DNA from: Planomicrobium sp. YIM 101495
GTDB taxonomy: Bacteria; Bacillota; Bacilli; Bacillales_A; Planococcaceae
DNA length: 64,000 bases
Direction: 5' to 3'
Assembly (NCBI RefSeq): GCF_009707665.1
Contig: NZ_WLZW01000001.1
Location: 558,001-622,000 of the forward strand
Shown: positions 40,901-49,397 of the stretch, piece by piece
Position numbering within the stretch: the first letter of the stretch is position 1
Layout: each line of letters starts with the position of its first letter
The notes under the pieces: model-generated
The model's input: the letters and a program-made list of their open reading frames with translations, nothing else
What the model was told of the DNA's origin: nothing
The model's database searches: none
Position numbers and translations under genes: made by a program

Positions 40901-41659
40901 TCACGAAAAACCGTGAATACTCATGCCACCGTCGATAAATAACGTCTGGCCTGTAATGTAGCTTGCCGCATCTGATGCAAGAAAGACGACAGGTGAAGCG
41001 ACTTCCGGCAATTCGCCGACACGCTTCAGCGGCGTCACTGCCAAAATTTCGTTCAAATATGCTTCGTCCGCAAGTAGCTTCTCTGTTAATGGTGTCTTGA
41101 AATACCATGGTCCGATAGCGTTGACGCGGATGTTCTTTTCGCCCCATTCGAGCGCCATCACTTTCGTCATCTGGATGACGGCCGCTTTTGACGCAGCGTA
41201 AATGACACCCGTCTTCAGTGCGCGGTCGCCGCCTACTGACGACACGTTGATGATCGAGGCACCTGGTTTCATAACCCTGCCCGCTTCCTGCGAAAAGCGG
41301 AAGACACTTTGTGCATTCGTCTCCATAATGTCGCGCCACTCACCGTCCGTCGCGTTGTCCGCAGTCGAGCGGATGTTCATGCCTGCATTGTTTACTAAAA
41401 TTTCGAGTGAGCCGAAGCGGCTGACAGTTCCTTCGACGGCGTGCTTGATCTGGTCACGGTCTTTGATGTCACAGACGGTGAAGTCGCTACGCCCTTCGCC
41501 AAGTTCTTCATTTAATGCGATGAGGTCCGTTTCCGTCCGTGCAACGAGCATGACGTTTGCGCCAGCTTGCCATAATGCAGTTGCGATGGCCTTGCCGATT
41601 CCTTTACCTGCCCCGGTCACGATGGCAGTCTTGCCTGTAAGATCGAATGATTTCAACAT
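40901..41659 (-). CDS. Short-chain dehydrogenase/reductase
   Basis: 252 residues, classical SDR. Cofactor motif TGAGKGIG (15-22), NNAG, catalytic Ser in NVSSVGG and YAASK (Tyr-x3-Lys). The C-terminal FIDGGMSIHGFS is typical of gluconate 5-dehydrogenase or 3-oxoacyl-ACP reductase-like members. Substrate not predictable. AGGGGG precedes the ATG. It is first in a cluster with dynA and the sulfurtransferase, and divergent from the cytochrome oxidase operon. Confidence 0.88.
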   Translation of the reverse strand: MLKSFDLTGKTAIVTGAGKGIGKAIATALWQAGANVMLVARTETDLIALNEELGEGRSDFTVCDIKDRDQIKHAVEGTVSRFGSLEILVNNAGMNIRSTADNATDGEWRDIMETNAQSVFRFSQEAGRVMKPGASIINVSSVGGDRALKTGVIYAASKAAVIQMTKVMALEWGEKNIRVNAIGPWYFKTPLTEKLLADEAYLNEILAVTPLKRVGELPEVASPVVFLASDAASYITGQTLFIDGGMSIHGFS

Positions 41660-41681
41660 ATTCCACGCCCCCTATTCCTCT

Positions 41682-41711
41682 ATTATAAACAGTTTCACAA
41701 ATCCTTCACAA
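41682..41711 (-). promoter_or_regulatory. Promoter of the SDR-dynA-sulfurtransferase cluster
   Basis: Minus strand TATAAT (41687 to 41682) with TTGTGA at 18 bp. The -35 region is made of the repeated TTCACAA motifs that also precede the oxidase operon. Confidence 0.5.
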
Positions 41712-41725
41712 TCAAGATCCGTTTG

Positions 41726-41741
41726 TGTGACTTTTCTCACA
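41726..41741 (+). promoter_or_regulatory. FNR/CRP-type operator in front of the ba3 oxidase operon
   Basis: Perfect palindrome TGTGA-N6-TCACA. This is the site class bound by CRP/FNR-family regulators, including B. subtilis Fnr. Its centre is 41.5 bp before the start predicted from TAAACT (41763-41768), the standard class II activation spacing. Two further TTCACA half-motifs (41694-41699 and 41705-41710) lie upstream, like ResD-type TTTGTGAA boxes in reverse. Confidence 0.6.
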
Positions 41742-41805
41742 GCCTCGAGGTCGCTGAATGCATAAACTAAGTGTAGGCAAGCAACAACGAAAAGGAGTGG
41801 GGCAA

Positions 41806-41952
41806 ATGGCCAACAAAACGGTCACGAAAAATAACCGGCACACGGAAGAAGAAGTGAACTTGAAAGGCACGCTTATCGCCGTCATGTCGCTCGGCGTCTT
41901 CATTGTCATCACATGGATCATCGTATTCGATTTATTCTTAGGAAGATTTTAA
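41806..41952 (+). CDS. Cytochrome c oxidase subunit IIa, ba3 type
   Basis: 48 residues: a polar start and one transmembrane helix (about 20-45). This small subunit is specific to ba3-type haem-copper oxidases and supplies the helix that subunit II lacks. Starts at the ATG 10 bases after AAAGGAG. First gene of a three-gene operon. Confidence 0.85.
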   Translation: MANKTVTKNNRHTEEEVNLKGTLIAVMSLGVFIVITWIIVFDLFLGRF

Positions 41953-41967
41953 AGAGGAGGACTCATC

Positions 41968-42444
41968 ATGCATATCCATAAATATGAAAAGTGGTGGCTG
42001 ACTTTTGGCACCGCATCGTTAATCGTATTTCTCGTCATACTCGGCTTCAGCGCCTATCATAGCGGATCTCACCCGCCGAGTGCACAAGTTTATGTGGATC
42101 CGGAGAGGGTCGACGAAATCGCACCATTCGACAACCCGGGCGTCCATAAAGTTGAAGGAAAAGACTGGGACTATGAAGTGATCATCGTCGCTTCCGCATT
42201 TTACTACAACCCGATCGAAATCGAAGTGCCGGTCGGTTCAAAAATCAAATTCATCGCAACGACAAAAGACGTGGTCCATGGCTTCCAGGTCGCTGGCACG
42301 AACATCAACATGATGCTTGAGCCGGGTTACGTCTCGGAATTTACCACGACGGTCGACAAAATCGGCGAATACTTAGTGCTCTGTAACGAATATTGTGGCG
42401 TCGGCCATGCGAGCATGACGTCTATATTAAAGGTGGTGGAATGA
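41968..42444 (+). CDS. Cytochrome c oxidase subunit II, ba3 type (CuA)
   Basis: 158 residues. One N-terminal membrane anchor (about 11-30) and an extracellular cupredoxin domain. The CuA ligands are in LCNEYCGVGHASM near the C-terminus plus an earlier His in KDVVHGF. It accepts electrons from cytochrome c, possibly CccA. AAGAGGAGG precedes the ATG. The stop overlaps the next start region closely (one base apart). Confidence 0.93.
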   Translation: MHIHKYEKWWLTFGTASLIVFLVILGFSAYHSGSHPPSAQVYVDPERVDEIAPFDNPGVHKVEGKDWDYEVIIVASAFYYNPIEIEVPVGSKIKFIATTKDVVHGFQVAGTNINMMLEPGYVSEFTTTVDKIGEYLVLCNEYCGVGHASMTSILKVVE

Positions 42445-42445
42445 C

Positions 42446-44101
42446 ATGCAACAAGCGAAAGAGTTGATCCGCGTCGATAAACGCGATGCAAAACTGGCAA
42501 TGGCCCATATTTATGTAGCAATGATCGCCCTTTTGATCGGTGGCTTATGCGGACTTCTGCAAGTGCTCGTCCGTTCCGGTCAGTTCGAATTGCCATTCGG
42601 CATCGGCTATTATCAAGTATTGACGATTCATGGCGTACTACTCGGCCTTATTTTAACGACATTTTTTATCTTCGGTTTCCAAATCGCTGCCGTCAGTCGG
42701 ACATCCGGCACATTGACGGATAAACAACGTAAGCTCGGGTGGGCCGGCTTCTTCGTCATGACGCTCGGAACTGTCATGGCTGCCGTCATGATTCTCTTGA
42801 ACGAAGCATCTGTCCTTTATACATTTTATGCACCACTCATGGCGCATTGGATCTTCTACCTCGGTCTGGCATTCGTCGTTGTCGGTTCATGGCTCAGTGC
42901 CGCTTCACAAATTTTGAAATACCGCGAATGGAGAAAAGCACACCCGAAACAGACAAGCCCGCTCCTGACGTTCATGGTCGTCATCAACAACACGATGTGG
43001 ATCATCTGCTCGATCGGCATTGCCGTTTCCGTCTTGTTCCAACTGCTTCCGTGGTCGCTCGGCTTGATCGACACTGTCGACGTTCTCGTCACACGTACAT
43101 TGTTCTGGTACTTCGGTCACCCGCTCGTCTATTTCTGGTTGCTACCTGCTTATATGGTCTGGTATGCCATTATCCCAAAAATCATCGGCGGAAAAATCTT
43201 CTCGGATGCACTGGCGCGTCTATCGTTCATCCTGTTCCTTCTGTTCTCGATTCCGGTCGGTTTCCACCATCAATTGACAGAACCAGGAATTGATGCATTC
43301 TGGAAGTTCTTGCAAGTCGTCTTGACGATGATGGTCGTCATTCCATCTTTAATGACTGCATTCTCCTTATTCGCTACGTTTGAAACGGTCGGCCGTGCGA
43401 AAGGAGGCCGCGGACTATTCGGCTTCCTATACAAACTGCCTTGGAAAGACGCACGTTTCACGGTTCCGTTCATCGGCATGGCAGCGTTCATCCCTGCCGG
43501 AGCTGGCGGGATCATCAACGCTTCGTTCCAAATGAACCAAGTTGTCCATAACACCATCTGGGTGACGGGTCACTTCCACTTAACACTTGCAACGACAGTC
43601 GTCTTGACGTTCTTCGGTGCAATGTACTGGCTCGTTCCCCACTTGACGGGACGTGTGTTCACGGAACAAATGAACAAGCTTGCTATCATTCAAGCGATCA
43701 TCTGGACAGTTGGGATGGCCATCATGTCGGGAGCGATGCACATTGCCGGGCTTCTCGGAGCTCCTCGCCGTTCGACATTCTCGACATACAATAACGCGGA
43801 CCAAGCGATCGACTGGATTCCGTACCAAATTGCACAGGCAGTCGGTGGCACGATTCTGTTCGTCGGCATCATCCTGATCCTGTACATTTTCGTCAAATTG
43901 GTCGCAAGCGCACCAAAAGGCTTCGAGGAATTCCCGGTTGCCGAAGCTGCGGACAATGCACCGAAAACACCGATGGTCCTTGAAAACTGGCGCATCTGGA
44001 TCACAATTTGTGTCTTCTTGATCTTGCTCGCTTATACCGTGCCATTCATCGAGATCCTTCAAGACGGTGCTCCAGGTTCGAAAGGTTTCAAACTTTGGTA
44101 A
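42446..44101 (+). CDS. Cytochrome c oxidase subunit I, ba3 type
   Basis: 551 residues with about 13 transmembrane helices. Haem and CuB ligands appear as MTIHGVLLGL (low-spin haem His), WYFGHPLVYFW (His-Tyr CuB pair), HHQLTEPG (two CuB His) and HFHLTLA (haem His pair). The absence of aa3-type D-channel residues and the small subunit IIa mark it as a ba3, B-type oxygen reductase, usually of high oxygen affinity. Last gene of the operon; an ATGACATG context suggests coupling with subunit II. Confidence 0.95.
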   Translation: MQQAKELIRVDKRDAKLAMAHIYVAMIALLIGGLCGLLQVLVRSGQFELPFGIGYYQVLTIHGVLLGLILTTFFIFGFQIAAVSRTSGTLTDKQRKLGWAGFFVMTLGTVMAAVMILLNEASVLYTFYAPLMAHWIFYLGLAFVVVGSWLSAASQILKYREWRKAHPKQTSPLLTFMVVINNTMWIICSIGIAVSVLFQLLPWSLGLIDTVDVLVTRTLFWYFGHPLVYFWLLPAYMVWYAIIPKIIGGKIFSDALARLSFILFLLFSIPVGFHHQLTEPGIDAFWKFLQVVLTMMVVIPSLMTAFSLFATFETVGRAKGGRGLFGFLYKLPWKDARFTVPFIGMAAFIPAGAGGIINASFQMNQVVHNTIWVTGHFHLTLATTVVLTFFGAMYWLVPHLTGRVFTEQMNKLAIIQAIIWTVGMAIMSGAMHIAGLLGAPRRSTFSTYNNADQAIDWIPYQIAQAVGGTILFVGIILILYIFVKLVASAPKGFEEFPVAEAADNAPKTPMVLENWRIWITICVFLILLAYTVPFIEILQDGAPGSKGFKLW

Positions 44102-44110
44102 ACGACAAAC

Positions 44111-44166
44111 GAAAAACCCGCACACTCCAATCGCTTCCGGCGATTCGTAGTGTGCGGGTTTTTCTC
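44111..44166 (+). terminator. Terminator of the ba3 oxidase operon
   Basis: AAAAACCCGCACACT pairs perfectly with AGTGTGCGGGTTTTT around a loop with a secondary small hairpin. Confidence 0.9.
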
Positions 44167-44276
44167 TAAAAGTTGAACTAAATTATTAGAATTTCGGAAA
44201 TTCGGATGAATTTGCTCCAAGCAGCCGCTTTTCACAGGAGGCGCCACCTTTCGCTTTTTCTCCTAAATGGAATATA

Positions 44277-44361
44277 GTGGCAGCAGTAAACGGGTCGGCA
44301 TGCCGATTCGTTTGCGACGAAGCGCGAGTCCACTGGACGCGGAGCTGTTTTACGGAATATC
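44277..44361 (-). repeat. Dispersed repeat, copy 1 (inverted relative to copy 2)
   Basis: 85 bases, between the oxidase operon and ypwA. The reverse complement matches 45950-46033 with two substitutions and one indel. It ends at GATATTCCGTAAAACAGC and has no coding potential. Adjacent bases 44222-44265 carry a second GC-rich motif like one near 46118. Nothing else is seen in this 295-base gap apart from the terminator. Confidence 0.9.
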
Positions 44362-44396
44362 TATAAAGTATTAAGTACAACTTATTTAGTCAAAAA

Positions 44397-45890
44397 TTAT
44401 AAGCTGTAAATACGCGAATACTTGTCTTCCAAGTAATCTGCCAAATGGTTCGCGTTCAAGCCTTCGCCAGTCGCATCCTGCATGATCTCGAGCGGCTTCT
44501 TCATCGCACCGTGGCGGTGAACGTTGTCAGTCAGCCACTCGCGGATCGGCGCAACGTTCCCTGCAGCAAGCAGCTCATCGAAGTCCGGAAGATCCTTCTT
44601 CATCGCCTGACGGAATTGCGCAGCGTAAATGTAGCCGAGTGCATACGACGGGAAGTAGCCGAAGCTTCCGCCAGCCCAGTGGACATCCTGCAGTACGCCC
44701 TCTCCGTCATGGCTTGGACGCACGCCGAGATACTCTTCGTACTTATCGTTCCAAAGCTGTGGTAAGTCTTTCACTTCTGCGTCGCCGTTGAACAACGCTT
44801 TTTCCAACTCATAGCGGATCATGATGTGGAGTGTATACGTCAGTTCGTCTGCCTCGATCCGGATGAGAGACGGCTTGGATTCATTGATCGCACGGTAAAA
44901 CTGTTCGACCGTCACATCATCGAATTGACCTGGTGAAAACTGCTGCAATTCCTGCAAGTTCTTTTCCCAAAACGATGGATTGCGTCCGATGAAGTTCTCG
45001 AAGAACAAGGACTGTGATTCGTGGATTCCCATCGAACTCGCACCGTCCACCATCGAATCAGCCAGCTCTTCACCGAAATTCTGTTCATAGATTGCGTGTC
45101 CTGTTTCGTGAATTGTCCCGAATACAGCCGTCCGGAAATCATTTTCGTCATAGTTGTTGGTAATGCGCTGATCATTGCGGTTGATCTGAATCATGAACGG
45201 ATGCACCGTTTCATCCAAACGCCCTGCATCGAAATCGTAGCCGAGCTGCTCCATCAATTTCAAGCTGAATTCATATTGCGCCTGTTTCGGGAACTTCCCG
45301 TATAGGAACGATGTGTCAGGCTTGTCACCCGCTTGCTGGATCTTCTGGACAAGTGGTACGATGCGGTTCCGCAATTGGCCGAACACTTCATCCAACACTG
45401 CGGTCGTGATCCCCGGTTCATCTTGGTCGAGCAGTGTGTTGTAGGCACTGCCGTTCTTTTCGCCCCAGTAGCCGATCATTTCTTTCGTGCCTTCCACCAG
45501 CTTCTCCAAGTACGGCTGGAACAACGCGAAATCCTGCTGATCTTTCGCCTGCTCCCATACCGTCTCGGCTTTGGACTGGAGTGTCACGAAACGTTCATAC
45601 GCTTCTGCCGGTACTTTCCGGCTCCGATCGAATTGCTTGCGCGCTTCTTCCACTGAACGTTTCGTCACCGGATCCAACTCGTCGATCTTCGCTTCAAGTG
45701 CCGCGATCATCTCGCCGTATTCATTAGATGTCATCATCCGGAACACTTCTCCGGACAATACGCCGACCGATTCCGAACGGGATTCGGCACTTTTTTTCGG
45801 CGCTTTCGTGCGCATGTCCCAATACATGAGCGCAATCGCTTCGTTATAACTCGCCACTTTTTTCAAATGTTGCTTGAACTGTTGCTCCAA
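44397..45890 (-). CDS. ypwA: Carboxypeptidase M32 (Taq type)
   Basis: 497 residues, zinc metallocarboxypeptidase of the M32 family. Active site HETGH (HEXXH) in GTIHETGHAIYEQNF, with the downstream glutamate zinc ligand in GIHESQSLFFENF. Length and the ending AGNVAPIREWLTDNVHRHG match the family. B. subtilis YpwA is the counterpart and is next to ypvA there too. It removes C-terminal residues from peptides in the cytoplasm. Flanked on both sides by inverted copies of a dispersed repeat. Confidence 0.94.
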   Translation of the reverse strand: MEQQFKQHLKKVASYNEAIALMYWDMRTKAPKKSAESRSESVGVLSGEVFRMMTSNEYGEMIAALEAKIDELDPVTKRSVEEARKQFDRSRKVPAEAYERFVTLQSKAETVWEQAKDQQDFALFQPYLEKLVEGTKEMIGYWGEKNGSAYNTLLDQDEPGITTAVLDEVFGQLRNRIVPLVQKIQQAGDKPDTSFLYGKFPKQAQYEFSLKLMEQLGYDFDAGRLDETVHPFMIQINRNDQRITNNYDENDFRTAVFGTIHETGHAIYEQNFGEELADSMVDGASSMGIHESQSLFFENFIGRNPSFWEKNLQELQQFSPGQFDDVTVEQFYRAINESKPSLIRIEADELTYTLHIMIRYELEKALFNGDAEVKDLPQLWNDKYEEYLGVRPSHDGEGVLQDVHWAGGSFGYFPSYALGYIYAAQFRQAMKKDLPDFDELLAAGNVAPIREWLTDNVHRHGAMKKPLEIMQDATGEGLNANHLADYLEDKYSRIYSL

Positions 45891-45949
45891 AACCTCATCC
45901 CCTTGAAGTTTATTTTTAAGTTATATAAGTTGAAGTTAATACTCTTCCC

Positions 45950-46061
45950 GATATTCCGTAAAACAGCTCCGCTCCAGTGGACTCGCGCTTCGTCGCAAAC
46001 GAATCGGCATGGCGACCCGTTTACTGCTCCCACAGGAGTCTCCGCTGTTTTACTCCATATC
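45950..46061 (+). repeat. Dispersed palindromic repeat, copy 2, full length
   Basis: About 112 bases between ypwA and ypvA. The ends are imperfect inverted repeats: GATATTCCGTAAAACAGC on the left and the complement of GATATGGAGTAAAACAGC on the right. The first 84 bases match copy 1 (44277-44361) in reverse. The inner CACAGGAGTCTCCGC phrase resembles palindromic repeats widespread in Bacillaceae and Planococcaceae. Another GC-rich motif (AGCGGAAGGCG..., 46118-46153) lies further right in this gap. Confidence 0.85.
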
Positions 46062-46168
46062 TCTTCATAAATATGTGTGGTGCTACCTGTTATTACCACT
46101 CATTATTTAGCAGATAGAGCGGAAGGCGTCCACCTGTAGCGCTTTTTTTCGACTTTCTAGAATTCAAA

Positions 46169-48091
46169 TTATAAAGAATTTCCCACAAACGTTTGCGGTT
46201 TGACCGGCAGGACCGGCTCCCACAATGGTTTCCATTGCTGTTCCTGCTCGTTCAAGAGTAAGTGCACCGTGCCGTGGTCATCCGAAGTACGGATCAACCG
46301 GCCGATTCCTTGCTGCATCCGTAGTTGCATGAATGGCGCGTCCACTTGTGCGAATGGATCCTCGGCGAAGTTGCGTTTCGCTTCGAATACCGGATCGTGC
46401 GGAGGGAACGGCAAATCAACGATGATGACTTGTGTCAATGCCTCACGCGGCAAATCTAGCCCTTCCCACAAGTGGTATGAGCAGAGCGCTTGGAATTCAC
46501 CTGCCTGGAACTCTTTGATGACCGCAGATAATTCACGGTCGCCTTCGAATTCCAGCATATGCATTTTGTCCGCTGGAACTGAGCGCTTGAACGCTTCCAT
46601 CTCCTGCTTGGACTTGAACAGCACGAGCGACTGCTCGCCTGAACCGAGCAACTCGAGTACGCGCTCGAACTTCTCTTCCTGCGGCAACCGGTGCTCGAAT
46701 ACGTTCATCACGTCTTCGTAATCGAAAGGTGAAGTCACCGAGAAGGATTGGAAGTCCCCAATGCCAAGACTGTCCGCCAAATAGCTGAAGTCTTTCTCGA
46801 CCGATAGTGTAGCCGACGAGAAGACGATCGGCGCTTTGCCGTCGAACAGCCGCTCATCTAAGATGTCGGTAATGAGCCTTGGCATGATGACGAGCGTTTC
46901 GATGTCGTCTTTCCATTCCAACCAAGAAATCGCATCATCCGCTTCGATGAACAGTTTCATCGAAAAGCCGTACTGCTCGAAAAATGCTTCTGCGATATGC
47001 AGATCATATTCCGGAATCGTGTACAGCTCCCCTTCGAACACGAATTCTTCCATCAATGCATCTACATGACGCAATAAAATATTGCCGAGTTCAAGAAGTT
47101 GCGGTGTTTTCTTGATCGCTTTCCGGTCTTCGCCCGTATCGACGACGCCCGCTTTCAAATCACGGAAAAATTCATTGTGCAAATCGATGGTCTGTTCGAT
47201 CAACGACAACGTCTTCTCCCGGACCCCGTCAACCATGATCTTCTCTGTCACTGCGAGAAGCGTTTCTTCCTGCACTTCATACGTTAACGCACGTTGCGCA
47301 GAAAATTCAAGCAAATGTCCTTCATCGAGCACGATCAAAGAAAACTCAGGAAGCAGCGGCGTTTGCCCTTCCCGGATCCGTGTTTCCTTCGTCCAGATGT
47401 GCTCCATCAAAAAGTCGTGGGAACAGACGATCAAGTCGACCGCTTTTCGGTAATGGTTCCGGTGTAACGTCTGGCCACATTTATTGCGCAGCTCACACGC
47501 TGCACAGTTTTGGATCGGGTGGTAATTCACTTGCTGCCACTGGGCATCAGTCAACTCCGGGAAGTCCGAACGTTCGCCGTACGGATACATGCTCTGCATC
47601 GAAGACGTCGACGAGACGAATTCCGGCAAACTGAATTCGATGTCATCCAGGAAATCCGCCGGTTCACGCTTACTGGCTCCTTCCAGTCGTTGCAGACACA
47701 AATATTGATCACGTGATTTGGCGAGACGGACATCCAAATCAAGGTCGAACGCCGTGTTCAACCGGTCGATGTCTCCGCCTTTCTTCACGAGTTGCTCGAT
47801 CAATGTTTCATCTGCACAGGAAATAAGAGCAGGCTTGCCGGAATAGCGGGCATAGGCGATCGACGGCAGGAGATACGCAAGCGTCTTTCCTGTCCCCACA
47901 CCAGCTTCTGCGAATAACGTTCCTTTCTCCTTCAGTGCACGTTCAATTTGGAACGACATGAAAATTTGTTCGTCCCGTAAGTCGTATCCTTTTTCCGGAA
48001 GCTCATCATAGAAGACGTCACCGATCCAGTCACCGAGTGAATCGAAAAACGTTTTTTCTTTTGACAGTTCAAAAGGCAGATTTTTTCTCAT
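46169..48091 (-). CDS. ypvA: DinG-family ATP-dependent helicase YpvA
   Basis: 640 residues, XPD/DinG-type SF2 helicase. Walker A AGVGTGKT (61-68); Fe-S cluster cysteines including CAACELRNKCG (about 190-200); DEGH box in LDEGHLLEF; and helicase motif VI QGIGRLIRTSDD. It unwinds 5'-3', probably at recombination or R-loop structures. No exonuclease domain, unlike the dinG product at the window end. AGGAG precedes the ATG. Neighbours ypwA and ypsC agree with B. subtilis YpvA. Confidence 0.92.
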   Translation of the reverse strand: MRKNLPFELSKEKTFFDSLGDWIGDVFYDELPEKGYDLRDEQIFMSFQIERALKEKGTLFAEAGVGTGKTLAYLLPSIAYARYSGKPALISCADETLIEQLVKKGGDIDRLNTAFDLDLDVRLAKSRDQYLCLQRLEGASKREPADFLDDIEFSLPEFVSSTSSMQSMYPYGERSDFPELTDAQWQQVNYHPIQNCAACELRNKCGQTLHRNHYRKAVDLIVCSHDFLMEHIWTKETRIREGQTPLLPEFSLIVLDEGHLLEFSAQRALTYEVQEETLLAVTEKIMVDGVREKTLSLIEQTIDLHNEFFRDLKAGVVDTGEDRKAIKKTPQLLELGNILLRHVDALMEEFVFEGELYTIPEYDLHIAEAFFEQYGFSMKLFIEADDAISWLEWKDDIETLVIMPRLITDILDERLFDGKAPIVFSSATLSVEKDFSYLADSLGIGDFQSFSVTSPFDYEDVMNVFEHRLPQEEKFERVLELLGSGEQSLVLFKSKQEMEAFKRSVPADKMHMLEFEGDRELSAVIKEFQAGEFQALCSYHLWEGLDLPREALTQVIIVDLPFPPHDPVFEAKRNFAEDPFAQVDAPFMQLRMQQGIGRLIRTSDDHGTVHLLLNEQEQQWKPLWEPVLPVKPQTFVGNSL

Positions 48092-48104
48092 TGGTACTCC
48101 TCAC

Positions 48105-48134
48105 AGTAAAACGGAAGGGCTGTGCCCTTCCGTC
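48105..48134 (-). terminator. Terminator of ypsC
   Basis: Perfect 10-bp stem ACGGAAGGGC / GCCCTTCCGT with a 3-base loop, followed by TTTTACT on the minus strand. Confidence 0.8.
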
Positions 48135-48142
48135 TCGCTCAT

Positions 48143-49276
48143 TTATTTTTTCGGGCGCTGGCCCCAGTATTGGTAAAAGTCTGTCCGGATAAAGCCGTTG
48201 AAGAGCTTGCGTTTTTTCGTCGCTCTTCTGCCGTATAGCTCCTCGAAATTCTCCATCGAAGAAAGCATGTACACAGACCACGTCGGATAGTCTTTGAAAA
48301 GACGCCCCATGTCGCCGATCATTTCCTCGATCCGCTCCACTTCACCGATTCGTTCGCCGTATGGCGGGTTCCCCACCACGACGCCGTTTTCACTTGTTGC
48401 TTTAAAGTCTCTCACTTGGCGCTGGCGCAACTGGATCAAGTCTGCAAAGCCTGCCTCGAGCACGTTGTCTTTCGCGATTTCAAGTACACGGTGGTCGATG
48501 TCCGTCCCGAGAATATCGAGTGGCTGGTCGTAATTCGCAGCTGCTTCCGCTTCTTCACGCACTTCATCCCAAATTTGCTGTTTCATCCATGGCCATTCTT
48601 CCGAATCGAAATCACGATTATAGCCTGGTGCGATGTTCTGGCCGATCATCGCTGCTTCGATGACGATCGTTCCTGAACCACAAAACGGGTCGACGAACGG
48701 CCGGTCCGGTGTCCATTTCGTCAATTTCACAAGTGCTGCCGCTAATGTTTCTTTAAGTGGCGCTTCACCTTGCCCGATACGGTAACCGCGTTTATGCAAG
48801 CCGGCGCCACTCGTATCGATCGTCAGCTGCACACGATCTTTCAAGATTGATACTTCAATTTTGAAACGTGCTCCTGACTCGTCTAGGAACGAGTTACGGA
48901 AATAGGCTTTCTTCAGCCGTTCTACAATCGCTTTTTTGACGATCGATTGGCAATCCGGCACTGAATAAAGCGTCGATTTAACGGATTTCCCGGATACCGG
49001 GAATTCTGCATCGACTGGCAGGTATTTCTCCCACTCAAGTGCTTTCGTCCCTTCGAACAATTCATCGAATGTCTTCGCCGGAAATTCTGCCACGACAATC
49101 TTCACGCGGTCTGCTACACGCAGCCATAGGTTTGCTTGTGCAATCGTCCGCTCGTCTCCTTCAAAAAACACTTTGCCGTTCTCTGTCGAGGTCTCGTATC
49201 CGAGCGCCTTCACTTCATCGGCTACGATCGATTCCAGTCCCATAGCAGCTGTCGCTAATAATTTAAATTTCGTAAT
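48143..49276 (-). CDS. ypsC: 23S rRNA m2G2445-type methyltransferase (RlmL N-terminal/YpsC family), ATT start
   Basis: 377 residues from the proposed start. A THUMP domain (about 45-155) is followed by a class I methyltransferase with FVDPFCGSGTIVIEAAMIG and the catalytic GNPPYGER motif, of the RlmL/YpsC family that methylates a guanine N2 in 23S rRNA. The family N-terminus lines up with ITKFKLLATAAMGLE, whose first codon is ATT, 8 bases after a strong GGGAGG. A GTG at 49339 would add 21 residues but lacks a ribosome binding site and homology. It follows rnpB, as in B. subtilis. Confidence 0.88.
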   Translation of the reverse strand: MTKFKLLATAAMGLESIVADEVKALGYETSTENGKVFFEGDERTIAQANLWLRVADRVKIVVAEFPAKTFDELFEGTKALEWEKYLPVDAEFPVSGKSVKSTLYSVPDCQSIVKKAIVERLKKAYFRNSFLDESGARFKIEVSILKDRVQLTIDTSGAGLHKRGYRIGQGEAPLKETLAAALVKLTKWTPDRPFVDPFCGSGTIVIEAAMIGQNIAPGYNRDFDSEEWPWMKQQIWDEVREEAEAAANYDQPLDILGTDIDHRVLEIAKDNVLEAGFADLIQLRQRQVRDFKATSENGVVVGNPPYGERIGEVERIEEMIGDMGRLFKDYPTWSVYMLSSMENFEELYGRRATKKRKLFNGFIRTDFYQYWGQRPKK

Positions 49277-49358
49277 AACCGTTCCCTCCCTGAATATCCA
49301 TCTATCTTCATGCGGCGCAGCAGATTGTTCCACTTCCACCGTTCATCTTCATAATCAG

Positions 49359-49386
49359 AAAAGCTCCCTGCTTGAGGGAGCTTTTG
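49359..49386 (-). terminator. Terminator of rnpB
   Basis: AAAAGCTCCCT pairs perfectly with AGGGAGCTTTT around CTCAAGC-type loop bases; just after the RNase P RNA 3' end and before ypsC. Confidence 0.85.
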
Positions 49387-49397
49387 TTGTCAAAAGT

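Noticed and set aside
49277-49339. GTG start for ypsC at 49339
   Set aside because: Lacks a ribosome binding site and adds 21 non-homologous residues; the strong GGGAGG lies inside it, 8 bases before the ATT.
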